DNA of 35,130 nt, taken from the NCBI GenBank assembly GCA_021151525.1, contig JAGKXD010000041.1:1-35130 (forward strand), given 5' to 3'. Of the stretch, positions 24,141 through 30,805 are shown piece by piece. This stretch comes from Cellvibrionaceae bacterium. GTDB taxonomy: Bacteria; Pseudomonadota; Gammaproteobacteria; Pseudomonadales; Cellvibrionaceae. A model generated the notes under the pieces. It saw nothing but the letters and a program-made list of their open reading frames with translations. It had not been told where the DNA came from and ran no database searches. Each line of letters starts with the position of its first letter. The first letter of the stretch is position 1. A program made the translations under genes and the position numbers.

Positions 24141-24838
24141 ATCTTCGTCCCCACAATGGCACCGTCTTTTAATTGAATAACTCGATCGACGTGTTGGCTG
24201 ATATCTCGTTCATGGCTTACGGCAATTAACGTTTTTCCTTCACGTGCAAGTTCGCCAAAAAGTGTGAGGACTTCTTCTGATGTGGCTGAATCCAAATTGC
24301 CGGTAGGTTCGTCGGCCACTATAAGTGGTGGATCATTGGCAAGTGCGCGGGCAATAGCGGCGCGTTGTTGTTGTCCGCCAGAAAGGGCTGCCGGTAATTT
24401 ATGTGCCTGTTCTGCAATACCTACGCGGCTGAGTAATTCCATCGCTCGGGTCGCGCGTTTTGAGCGTGCAAATTGATCAGAAAAATCCATCGGCAAAATA
24501 ATATTTTCGAGGATGGTCAGTGTTGGTAGAAGTTGGAAAAACTGAAAGACTATGCCGACATTTTTACCGCGCCACTGCGCCCGCGAATTTTCATCAAGCT
24601 TGTTAATCGCCTGTTGTTGAATAAAAATATCGCCGGTGCTGGGGTGGTCTATACCGGTGATTAAATTGATGAGTGTTGTTTTACCGCTGCCAGATTTTCC
24701 AACAATCGCAACCCGTTCACCTGGTGCGATGGTTAAGTTGATATTGTGCAAAACATCTATGGAGTTGCCTGCGGATTCGTAGGATTTACATAAATCTTTT
24801 ACGTGAACCAGTGGTTGCGTGTTTTGAATATAATGCAT
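24137..24838 (-). CDS. ABC transporter ATP-binding protein (LolD/MacB type)
   Basis: 233 residues. Walker A G-K-S-G-S-G-K-T is at 47-54, the Q-loop at I-V-F-Q-F-F-Q-L-L-P, the ABC signature L-S-G-G-Q-Q-Q-R at 152-159, Walker B L-I-V-A-D-E at 172-177 with the D-E-P-T-G-N-L-D extension characteristic of the LolD/MacB/FtsE group, and the switch His in A-V-S-H-E. It powers the permease encoded just downstream (overlap of 4 bases). Transcribed divergently from a TetR regulator, with two palindromes in the 110-base gap. Confidence 0.95.
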   Translation of the reverse strand: MHYIQNTQPLVHVKDLCKSYESAGNSIDVLHNINLTIAPGERVAIVGKSGSGKTTLINLITGIDHPSTGDIFIQQQAINKLDENSRAQWRGKNVGIVFQFFQLLPTLTILENIILPMDFSDQFARSKRATRAMELLSRVGIAEQAHKLPAALSGGQQQRAAIARALANDPPLIVADEPTGNLDSATSEEVLTLFGELAREGKTLIAVSHERDISQHVDRVIQLKDGAIVGTKI

Positions 24839-24853
24839 AGTACTTTTTTGTCC

Positions 24854-24878
24854 TTATCTTGTGATGCGGACAAGATAA
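24854..24878. promoter_or_regulatory. Candidate TetR-family operator between ABC and TetR genes
   Basis: TTATCTTGT-N7-ACAAGATAA is a perfect 9-base inverted repeat spanning 25 bases, 16 bases before the ATPase gene start. Its size suits a TetR dimer site and its position would block the ABC promoter or leader. Confidence 0.7.
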
Positions 24879-24900
24879 AACTTGCAACAACTATTTCGAA

Positions 24901-24923
24901 GAACAAAAATACCGTGTTTGTTC
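24901..24923. promoter_or_regulatory. Second inverted repeat in the ABC/TetR gap
   Basis: GAACAAA-N9-TTTGTTC is a perfect 7-base inverted repeat 26 bases before the TetR start. It differs from the first operator, so it may be for another protein or be an mRNA stem. Confidence 0.45.
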
Positions 24924-24948
24924 GGTTCTCATTTACAGGTACAACCTG

Positions 24949-25518
24949 ATGACAGAAGTTGAAAAAGCGCCTCAGCGAAGCGCAAGGGATGTGGTCTTGG
25001 ATGTGTTTCCCGAATTGATGCTGCATAAGGGCTACAATAATTTCACGGTGCAAGACATTCTTAAGCGTGCGCAAATAGGGCGTACAACTTTCTACGCAAA
25101 TTTCACGGGCAAAGAAGATGTACTCAAACATTCTGTTGGGCGCTTGCGCGATTGGCTGATTGCTATGGCGCAAACAGAATCGTCTGGCGGACGGCTTTTG
25201 TTTAGCTATCACTTTTTCGAGCACATCATTAGTCATCACCAAATCTATGACAGCATGATAGGGCGTGATGATTTTTTTATTTTGGAGCGTTACTGGCTGC
25301 GGATGCTGGCCGAGTTGGTGGGCAGTGAATTGCATTCACCCAAACACACCGCCGCTCAGCGAATTAAGCTGGAGCTGATTGTCCAACATTTGGTAGGCGC
25401 GCTCTGGAATACCAGCACTTGGTGGTTAGAGCGGAAGCAGCTATCTGCCCAAGAGATGAATGATTATTTCCGGCAGATGGCTCTGCCGGGTTTGGAGGCA
25501 AGTCTAAAAAACTTATAA
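24949..25518 (+). CDS. TetR/AcrR-family regulator
   Basis: 189 residues. The N-terminal helix-turn-helix (about residues 20-60) has F-T-V-Q-D-I-L-K-R-A-Q-I-G-R-T-T-F-Y-A-N-F, the strong TetR signature. The rest is the helical ligand-binding and dimer domain, with aromatic-rich helices (W-N-T-S-T-W-W). The gene diverges from the ABC exporter, and a palindrome lies between the two starts, so repression of the exporter and of itself is the simplest reading. The ligand is unknown. It ends one base before the convergent rluE gene stop. Confidence 0.92.
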   Translation: MTEVEKAPQRSARDVVLDVFPELMLHKGYNNFTVQDILKRAQIGRTTFYANFTGKEDVLKHSVGRLRDWLIAMAQTESSGGRLLFSYHFFEHIISHHQIYDSMIGRDDFFILERYWLRMLAELVGSELHSPKHTAAQRIKLELIVQHLVGALWNTSTWWLERKQLSAQEMNDYFRQMALPGLEASLKNL

Positions 25519-25519
25519 G

Positions 25520-26341
25520 TTAGTTTTCAGTTGGCTTGCGCGAAGGTTTGATAATCACCTTGGTCGCCGCCAAGGGCTTGGCAGCAGGTTTGGAAGCTGG
25601 CTTGTTGGCACTCGGGCGACGAGCTTGCGGTTTACCTGTTTTATCGGCAGCTCCAGCGGGTCTTGGCGGACGTTTCTGACCATCGCCTTGTTTAGTTTTA
25701 TCGCCCTGATTTGACGGCCGGCGTTCGTGCCCTTGATTTGGCCTGCTATTGCGACTGCGTGGAGCCTCTGCCATGGCTGACTTGGGCAGGTTAATCGCAG
25801 TAGATTTATATTCTCCCGGCGCTATACCTTCCAATGTCCAATTGCCGATCTTCACGCGCACCAAACGCAAAGTAGGGTGACCAACAGCAGCGGTCATACG
25901 GCGAATTTGGCGATTTTTCCCCTCGGTAATCACAATCTCAATCCATTGAGTGGGAATATTCACTCGGCTGCGAATTGGCGGGTCGCGTTCCCACAATTTG
26001 GGGGTAGGGATTAAGCGCGCTTCAGCGGGTAGGGTAATACCATCATTTAATTCCACGCCTTGGCGCAGCTTGGTCAGGGCATAGCTATTGGGCGCGCCTT
26101 CTACTTGCACCCAGTAGGTTTTGGGTAATTTGTGTGCTGGGTGAGCTATGTGATGCTGTACTTGGCCATCGTCAGTGAGCAGTAGTAAACCTTCAGAATC
26201 GTGATCAAGTCTGCCAGCAGGATAAACATTTGGCAGCTTAATGTATTGCGCCAAAGTAGGGCGATTCTGATCACCGGTACTGCCAGCGGTAAATTGAGAG
26301 ATAACGCCAAACGGCTTGTTGAATAAAATCAATGATGACAT
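25520..26341 (-). CDS. rluE: 23S rRNA pseudouridine synthase RluE with long basic tail
   Basis: About 273 residues from ATG 26341; an in-frame ATG at 26359 adds six residues and neither has a good ribosome site. RluE isomerises one uridine of 23S rRNA (U2457 in E. coli). The catalytic Asp46 is in A-G-R-L-D-H-D-S-E-G-L. Other marks: L-I-L-F-N-K-P-F-G-V, P-P-I-R-S-R-x-x-I-P-T-Q-W and E-G-K-N-R-Q-I-R-R-M-T-A. After about residue 190 comes a tail of some 80 residues rich in Arg, Lys, Pro, Gln and Asn, absent from E. coli RluE and probably disordered and RNA-binding. It converges with the TetR gene. Confidence 0.92.
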   Translation of the reverse strand: MSSLILFNKPFGVISQFTAGSTGDQNRPTLAQYIKLPNVYPAGRLDHDSEGLLLLTDDGQVQHHIAHPAHKLPKTYWVQVEGAPNSYALTKLRQGVELNDGITLPAEARLIPTPKLWERDPPIRSRVNIPTQWIEIVITEGKNRQIRRMTAAVGHPTLRLVRVKIGNWTLEGIAPGEYKSTAINLPKSAMAEAPRSRNSRPNQGHERRPSNQGDKTKQGDGQKRPPRPAGAADKTGKPQARRPSANKPASKPAAKPLAATKVIIKPSRKPTEN

Positions 26342-26569
26342 GGAACAAAGAGCATCCATCTAAAGTGTGAAAAAGGGCGGGGAGGCTTATCCCGCGAATG
26401 CCAAAAGTTTACAGCACTGTTATACTGCGCGCGATTTTTTTAACGGTGATGCTGCCCAATTTAATGAGTGTCGCCCGCTAATTTCTTTCCCTTTCATAAT
26501 CTCATGGCAAAGCTCAAAAGGCCCAGTCCCATGGTAAGTCTCATGAAATCCACGGAGTTAAAGTAAAAA

Positions 26570-28795
26570 ATGACCGATTCTAAAATTATCTACACCCAAA
26601 CCGACGAAGCCCCCGCACTAGCCACTTACTCTTTACTCCCCATAGTTCAAGCCTTTACCAAATCCTCTGGCATAGCCATTGAAACACGCGATATTTCGCT
26701 CTCAGGCCGCATTATCGCCGCCTTCTCAGAGTTCCTGAAACCAGAACAACGCATTGGCGACCATCTTGCTGAATTGGGCAAGCTTGCGACTACGCCAGAA
26801 GCCAACATCATTAAACTGCCAAACATCAGTGCATCAGTTCCACAACTGAAAGCCGCGATCAAAGAATTGCAATCACAAGGTTACGCCTTGCCTGATTACC
26901 CTGAAGTGCCTGCAAATGACACCGAAAAAGATGCAAAAGCTCGCTACGACAAAATCAAAGGCTCTGCCGTAAACCCCGTGTTGCGTGAAGGTAACTCAGA
27001 CCGTCGCGCGCCATTATCGGTAAAAAATTACGCGCGCAAGAATCCCCACAAAATGGGCGCTTGGGCAGCAGATTCAAAATCACATGTTGCACACATGGAT
27101 GCTAACGATTTTTACGGCAGCGAAAAATCAGCGTTGATTGCTGAGGCAGGCAATTTAAAAATCGAATTGGTTGCGCAAGATGGTAGCGTGAAAGTATTGA
27201 AGGAAGCGGTAAAAGTGTTGGCGGGCGAAGTTGTTGATGCATCTGTTCTCAGTAAAAACGCATTGCGTTCATTTATTACTGCACAAATTGAAGATGCAAA
27301 AAAATCTGGCGTGCTTTTGTCGGTACACTTGAAAGCCACCATGATGAAAGTATCTGACCCGATTATTTTCGGTCATTTCGTATCCGTGTTTTACGCTCCA
27401 GTGTTGGAAAAATACGCTGCAGAAATTAAAGAACTCGGTGTTGATGTTAACAACGGTATTGGTGACCTCTACACCAAAATCAAATCATTGCCAGTGGAAA
27501 AACAAGCGGCAATTGAAGCTGATATTGCAGCGCTTTACGCAACTCGCCCGCAATTGGCGATGGTAAATTCCGATAAGGGCATCACCAACTTGCACGTTCC
27601 AAGTGACGTAATTGTTGATGCTTCTATGCCTGCGATGATTCGTGACTCTGGCAAAATGTGGAATGCTGAAGGCAAGCTGCAAGATACTAAGGCCTGTATT
27701 CCAGATCGCTGCTACGCAGGCGTTTACCAAGTGGTTATCGATGACTGCAAGAAAAACGGTGCATTCAATCCTGTGACCATGGGCAGCGTGCCTAACGTTG
27801 GTTTGATGGCGCAAGCGGCAGAAGAATACGGTTCACACGATAAAACTTTCCAAATTTCTTCAAATGGAGTTGTGCGTGTAACTGATGCGGCTGGCAAAGT
27901 TGTATTGGAACAAAACGTAGAAGCTGGCGATATTTTCCGTATGTGCCAAGTGAAAGATGCTCCAATTCAAGATTGGGTGAAACTCGCCGTAAATCGCGCT
28001 CGTGCATCTGCAACTCCAGCGGTGTTCTGGTTGGATCCGAAACGTGCTCACGATGCACAATTGATCAAGAAAGTTGAAACTTACTTGAAAGATCACGACA
28101 CCACTGGCCTTGAGATTTACATCAAGACTCCGGAAGAAGCGACTCAATACTCTTTGGATCGCATCCGTGCTGGCAAAGACACCATTTCCGTAACTGGCAA
28201 CGTATTGCGTGACTACCTCACCGATTTGTTCCCGATTATGGAGCTGGGTACATCTGCAAAAATGCTCTCGATCGTTCCATTGATGAACGGCGGCGGTTTG
28301 TTTGAAACAGGTGCTGGTGGTTCTGCTCCAAAACACGTTCAACAATTCGTAGAAGAAGGCCACTTGCGTTGGGATTCTTTGGGTGAATTCCTGGCGTTGG
28401 CGGAATCTTTGGATCACTTCGGTAATGTTACTAACAACGCTAAAGCCAAAGTATTTGCCAAAACTCTCGATCAAGCTAACGGTTTGTTCCTTGACAACAA
28501 CAAGTCACCAGGTCGCGCTGTAGGTGAGTTTGACAACCGTGGCAGCCATTTCTACTTGGCCATGTACTGGGCGCAAACCTTAGCTGCTCAGACTGAAGAT
28601 GCGGCTTTGGCAGCGCAGTTCGCGCCTTTGGCAAAAACCTTAACTGAAAGCGAAGCTAAGATTGTTGCTGAATTGATTGCGGCAGGCGGTAAACCGGTCG
28701 ATTTGGGTGGTTACTATCGCCCTGATTTCGATAAAACCTCTAAAGCAATGCGTCCAAGCGCAACCTTTAATGCAGCGCTGGCTACATTAGGCTAA
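26570..28795 (+). CDS. icd: Monomeric isocitrate dehydrogenase (NADP+)
   Basis: 741 residues, the size of the monomeric (type II) enzyme rather than the 416-residue dimer. It oxidises isocitrate to 2-oxoglutarate and CO2 in the TCA cycle with NADP+. Diagnostic stretches: the N-terminal Y-T-x-T-D-E-A-P-A-L-A-T-Y-S-L-L-P, L-P-N-I-S-A-S-V-P-Q-L, R-x-G-N-S-D-R-R-A-P and N-P-H-K-M-G near residues 140-162, and G-T-S-A-K-M-L-S-I-V-P-L-M in the C-terminal half. GGAG lies 12 bases before ATG 26570. The 228-base gap from rluE (26342-26569) holds the divergent promoters; I see no clear operator. A strong terminator follows. Confidence 0.97.
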   Translation: MTDSKIIYTQTDEAPALATYSLLPIVQAFTKSSGIAIETRDISLSGRIIAAFSEFLKPEQRIGDHLAELGKLATTPEANIIKLPNISASVPQLKAAIKELQSQGYALPDYPEVPANDTEKDAKARYDKIKGSAVNPVLREGNSDRRAPLSVKNYARKNPHKMGAWAADSKSHVAHMDANDFYGSEKSALIAEAGNLKIELVAQDGSVKVLKEAVKVLAGEVVDASVLSKNALRSFITAQIEDAKKSGVLLSVHLKATMMKVSDPIIFGHFVSVFYAPVLEKYAAEIKELGVDVNNGIGDLYTKIKSLPVEKQAAIEADIAALYATRPQLAMVNSDKGITNLHVPSDVIVDASMPAMIRDSGKMWNAEGKLQDTKACIPDRCYAGVYQVVIDDCKKNGAFNPVTMGSVPNVGLMAQAAEEYGSHDKTFQISSNGVVRVTDAAGKVVLEQNVEAGDIFRMCQVKDAPIQDWVKLAVNRARASATPAVFWLDPKRAHDAQLIKKVETYLKDHDTTGLEIYIKTPEEATQYSLDRIRAGKDTISVTGNVLRDYLTDLFPIMELGTSAKMLSIVPLMNGGGLFETGAGGSAPKHVQQFVEEGHLRWDSLGEFLALAESLDHFGNVTNNAKAKVFAKTLDQANGLFLDNNKSPGRAVGEFDNRGSHFYLAMYWAQTLAAQTEDAALAAQFAPLAKTLTESEAKIVAELIAAGGKPVDLGGYYRPDFDKTSKAMRPSATFNAALATLG

Positions 28796-28810
28796 GTTAA
28801 TGGGTGTAGA

Positions 28811-28844
28811 AAAACCCCTTGGGCGAAAGTCCAAGGGGTTTTTT
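28811..28844 (+). terminator. Terminator of icd
   Basis: AAAACCCCTTGG-N8-CCAAGGGGTTTT is a perfect 12-base stem followed by more T. Confidence 0.93.
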
Positions 28845-28944
28845 ATTAATGAGCTAAAATGAAGTTTGGATTCATTCTCAGAGAGTTGTTTTGTTGGGTT
28901 GCTTGTCGCACCCATAAATCAATCAGTCAATGCGGGGCTCTCTA

Positions 28945-29811
28945 ATGCGAGTAAGACGCGCTCTCGGTGTTGCATTAATCTTTTCAGCTGCCAGCGGTGT
29001 TCTTGCTTGCGCTTGTGCTTGGGCTGATCCATCTCTCGCCACTGGCACATCCGTAGTCATCAAGCAAACCGAGTCTAATGACATAAAAAATGAGGATTAC
29101 TACTTTAGGCGTGTTTTAGAATTGGCACTAACGAAGTCATCCCCGCGTTACGGTGCTTGTGCAATCGAGGAGCTTCCAAGTAGCTTATCTGAAAAGCGGC
29201 TGCAGTCGGAATTGTTAGCGAAGCGGCTGGATGTCTTGTGGGCTCCTTATTCAGAAGAGCTGGGAACGGCGTTTTTACCGATAAAAATTTCCTTGCTTAA
29301 AGAGCTTAACAATTATCGGTTGTTGTTGATCCGGCCTGAGATGCAATCTGAATTTTCAAAAGTAAAAAACTTAAATGATCTGCGCAAGTTCAACGGTGGA
29401 ATGAATCCGCAGTGGGCGGATGCCGATATTATGGAAGCTAATGATTTGCCGCTGGTGAAGGCTGTGGGCTACGGCAAATTATTTAAAATGCTAGCCGCCA
29501 AGCGCTTTGATTATTTTTCCCGTGGGCTTTACCAAGTCAAAACTGAGGTTAATTACTACCCCGAATTACACTTGGCTATTGAACAAAATCTTATGCTGCA
29601 CTATTCCAACCCTGTGTATTTCTTTGTTCGAAAAGATAACAAGGCGTTGGCAGAGCGGCTGACCTTGGGTTTGGAGATCGCAGAAAAAGATGGCAGTTTT
29701 GATCAGCTGTTTAACAGCATTCCCCGGTATCAGTGGGGTATGGAGGAGTTGAAGCACAATCAACGCCGCCTTTTTAATCTGCAGCCAGTGGATAAGAAGG
29801 ATGCACATTAA
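28945..29811 (+). CDS. Periplasmic binding protein-like (SBP family 3) orphan
   Basis: 288 residues from ATG 28945, with GGGG 7 bases upstream; an ATG at 28930 adds five residues. A signal peptide is cleaved after A-W-A. The body resembles the type 2 periplasmic-binding fold seen in a gammaproteobacterial family: a R-L-D-V-L-W-A-P stretch, N-D-L-R-K-F-N-G-G-M-N-P-Q-W-A-D-A, L-F-K-M-L-A-A-K-R-F-D-Y-F-S-R-G and a last helix L-T-L-G-L-E-I-A-E-K-D-G-S-F. Solute-binding family 3 proteins bind amino acids or similar ligands. No permease or ATPase is adjacent, so it may sense rather than transport. It converges with cspD. Confidence 0.8.
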   Translation: MRVRRALGVALIFSAASGVLACACAWADPSLATGTSVVIKQTESNDIKNEDYYFRRVLELALTKSSPRYGACAIEELPSSLSEKRLQSELLAKRLDVLWAPYSEELGTAFLPIKISLLKELNNYRLLLIRPEMQSEFSKVKNLNDLRKFNGGMNPQWADADIMEANDLPLVKAVGYGKLFKMLAAKRFDYFSRGLYQVKTEVNYYPELHLAIEQNLMLHYSNPVYFFVRKDNKALAERLTLGLEIAEKDGSFDQLFNSIPRYQWGMEELKHNQRRLFNLQPVDKKDAH

Positions 29812-29832
29812 CCGCTTGCACAAAATAGCAGC

Positions 29833-29862
29833 GAGGCCAGCCTCGGCTGGCCACCTAGTTTT
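29833..29862. terminator. Candidate terminator between the SBP-like gene and cspD
   Basis: GGCCAGCC-TC-GGCTGGCC (29835-29852) is a perfect 8-base stem lying 24 bases after the SBP stop and 36 before the cspD stop. Only short T-rich sequence follows (TAGTTTT), so function is less certain. Confidence 0.5.
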
Positions 29863-29887
29863 AACTTTCTGCTTTAGCTGGCGCGGC

Positions 29888-30127
29888 TTAAGCTGTAGCT
29901 TCTGATAACACTTGATCACTTGTCTCAGGCGCACAAATGTTTACTGCGTGTAAACCTTTGTCACCTTTGGTGATCTCAAATGAAACCTGTTGGCCTGCTT
30001 TAAGGGTTTTATAACCATCCATCTTAATAGCTGAATAGTGGGCAAATAGATCTTCATTGCCTTGATCGGCTAGGATGAAGCCGTAACCCTTAGCATTATT
30101 GAACCACTTAACTGTACCTGTGGGCAT
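29888..30127 (-). CDS. cspD: Cold-shock-like protein CspD
   Basis: 79 residues from ATG 30127, with AGGA 7 bases upstream; a longer frame to 30238 has no ribosome site and the extra residues do not match the family. The RNP1 motif K-G-Y-G-F-I and RNP2-like D-L-F-A-H-Y stand at their usual places. CspD-type proteins bind single-stranded DNA or RNA; in E. coli CspD is a stationary-phase replication inhibitor. Its place divergent from clpS-clpA is conserved. The C-terminal end (P-E-T-S-D-Q-V-L-S-E-A-T-A) is longer than in the short CspA type. CspA-like activity cannot be excluded. Confidence 0.92.
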   Translation of the reverse strand: MPTGTVKWFNNAKGYGFILADQGNEDLFAHYSAIKMDGYKTLKAGQQVSFEITKGDKGLHAVNICAPETSDQVLSEATA

Positions 30128-30183
30128 GTTGAATTCCTGCGCCTTGGCACCATATAGGTATATGTTGCCTTCGTTATTATTAC

Positions 30184-30199
30184 CCCAAAATATTTTGGG
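30184..30199. promoter_or_regulatory. 16-base perfect palindrome in the cspD/clpS gap
   Basis: CCCAAAATATTTTGGG is a perfect dyad 57 bases before the cspD start, on the cspD side of the divergent region. A protein-binding site is plausible. Confidence 0.45.
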
Positions 30200-30220
30200 A
30201 CTTGTAGGCTTACGAGTTGA

Positions 30221-30252
30221 TTTGACACTAAAGGGCAAGATTTAGCGTCAAA
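30221..30252. promoter_or_regulatory. 32-base near-perfect inverted repeat in the cspD/clpS gap
   Basis: TTTGACACTAAA-N8-TTTAGCGTCAAA matches in 11 of 12 positions. It lies near the middle of the 267-base gap and contains TTGACA-like and TTGACG-like elements on the two strands, so it could be an operator or overlapping divergent -35 sites. Confidence 0.5.
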
Positions 30253-30394
30253 GTGCTGATAATTTGTTCAGCGCAACGCGTTTTTTATCCAACATTTGCC
30301 TCAATGTCAAGTTTTCAGCGTATACGTGGTTGTTATGCCGATGAGTTACAATGTCGTCAACAATCCAATCATTTTATTTTTCTGTTGAATCTCT

Positions 30395-30769
30395 ATGGGC
30401 AATCTAATCAACCTTCAACTAACCTTAAATCAAGATGGTGATTCCGAGGGCGGGGATCTTGATGGCAATCTTGCGGTCTTAGAATCGAAACCAAAATTAA
30501 AGCGTCCACCAATGTATAAGGTGATGCTACTTAACGACGACTACACTCCGATGGATTTTGTTGTTGAGATTTTGGAAAAGTTTTTTGGCATGAATCGTGA
30601 AAAAGCAACTCATGTGATGTTAACAGTACACATACATGGAAAAGCGGTTTGTGGGATCTATACTCGAGATATTGCGGAAACTAAAGCCGCTCAAGTGAAT
30701 CAATATTCTAGGGAGCATCAGCATCCACTACTGTGTGAAATTGAAGTAGTAGACGATGACGAGAAATAG
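30395..30769 (+). CDS. clpS: ClpS adaptor of the N-degron pathway
   Basis: 124 residues. ClpS binds N-terminal Leu, Phe, Tyr or Trp and delivers the substrate to ClpA. The recognition pocket marks are present: L-L-N-D-D-Y-T-P-M-D-F-V-V-E-I-L near residues 45-60 and the conserved V-H-x-H-G-K-A-V-C-G near 77-87. The long acidic N-terminus (about 38 residues) is the flexible extension that enters the ClpA pore. The start at 30395 has a poor ribosome site. clpA begins 36 bases downstream, so they are co-transcribed. Confidence 0.95.
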   Translation: MGNLINLQLTLNQDGDSEGGDLDGNLAVLESKPKLKRPPMYKVMLLNDDYTPMDFVVEILEKFFGMNREKATHVMLTVHIHGKAVCGIYTRDIAETKAAQVNQYSREHQHPLLCEIEVVDDDEK

Positions 30770-30805
30770 TTTGATGTGCTTTTTGTGATCAAGAGGGTAT
30801 GAGTG

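Noticed and set aside
26342..26569. Promoter or riboswitch between rluE and icd
   Set aside because: A TATACT at 26421 has no matching -35 at the right spacing, and I see no stable conserved-looking fold.
29888..30238. Longer cspD reading frame starting at 30238
   Set aside because: The added 37 residues lack cold-shock similarity, cover a palindrome and have no ribosome site; ATG 30127 fits the family.
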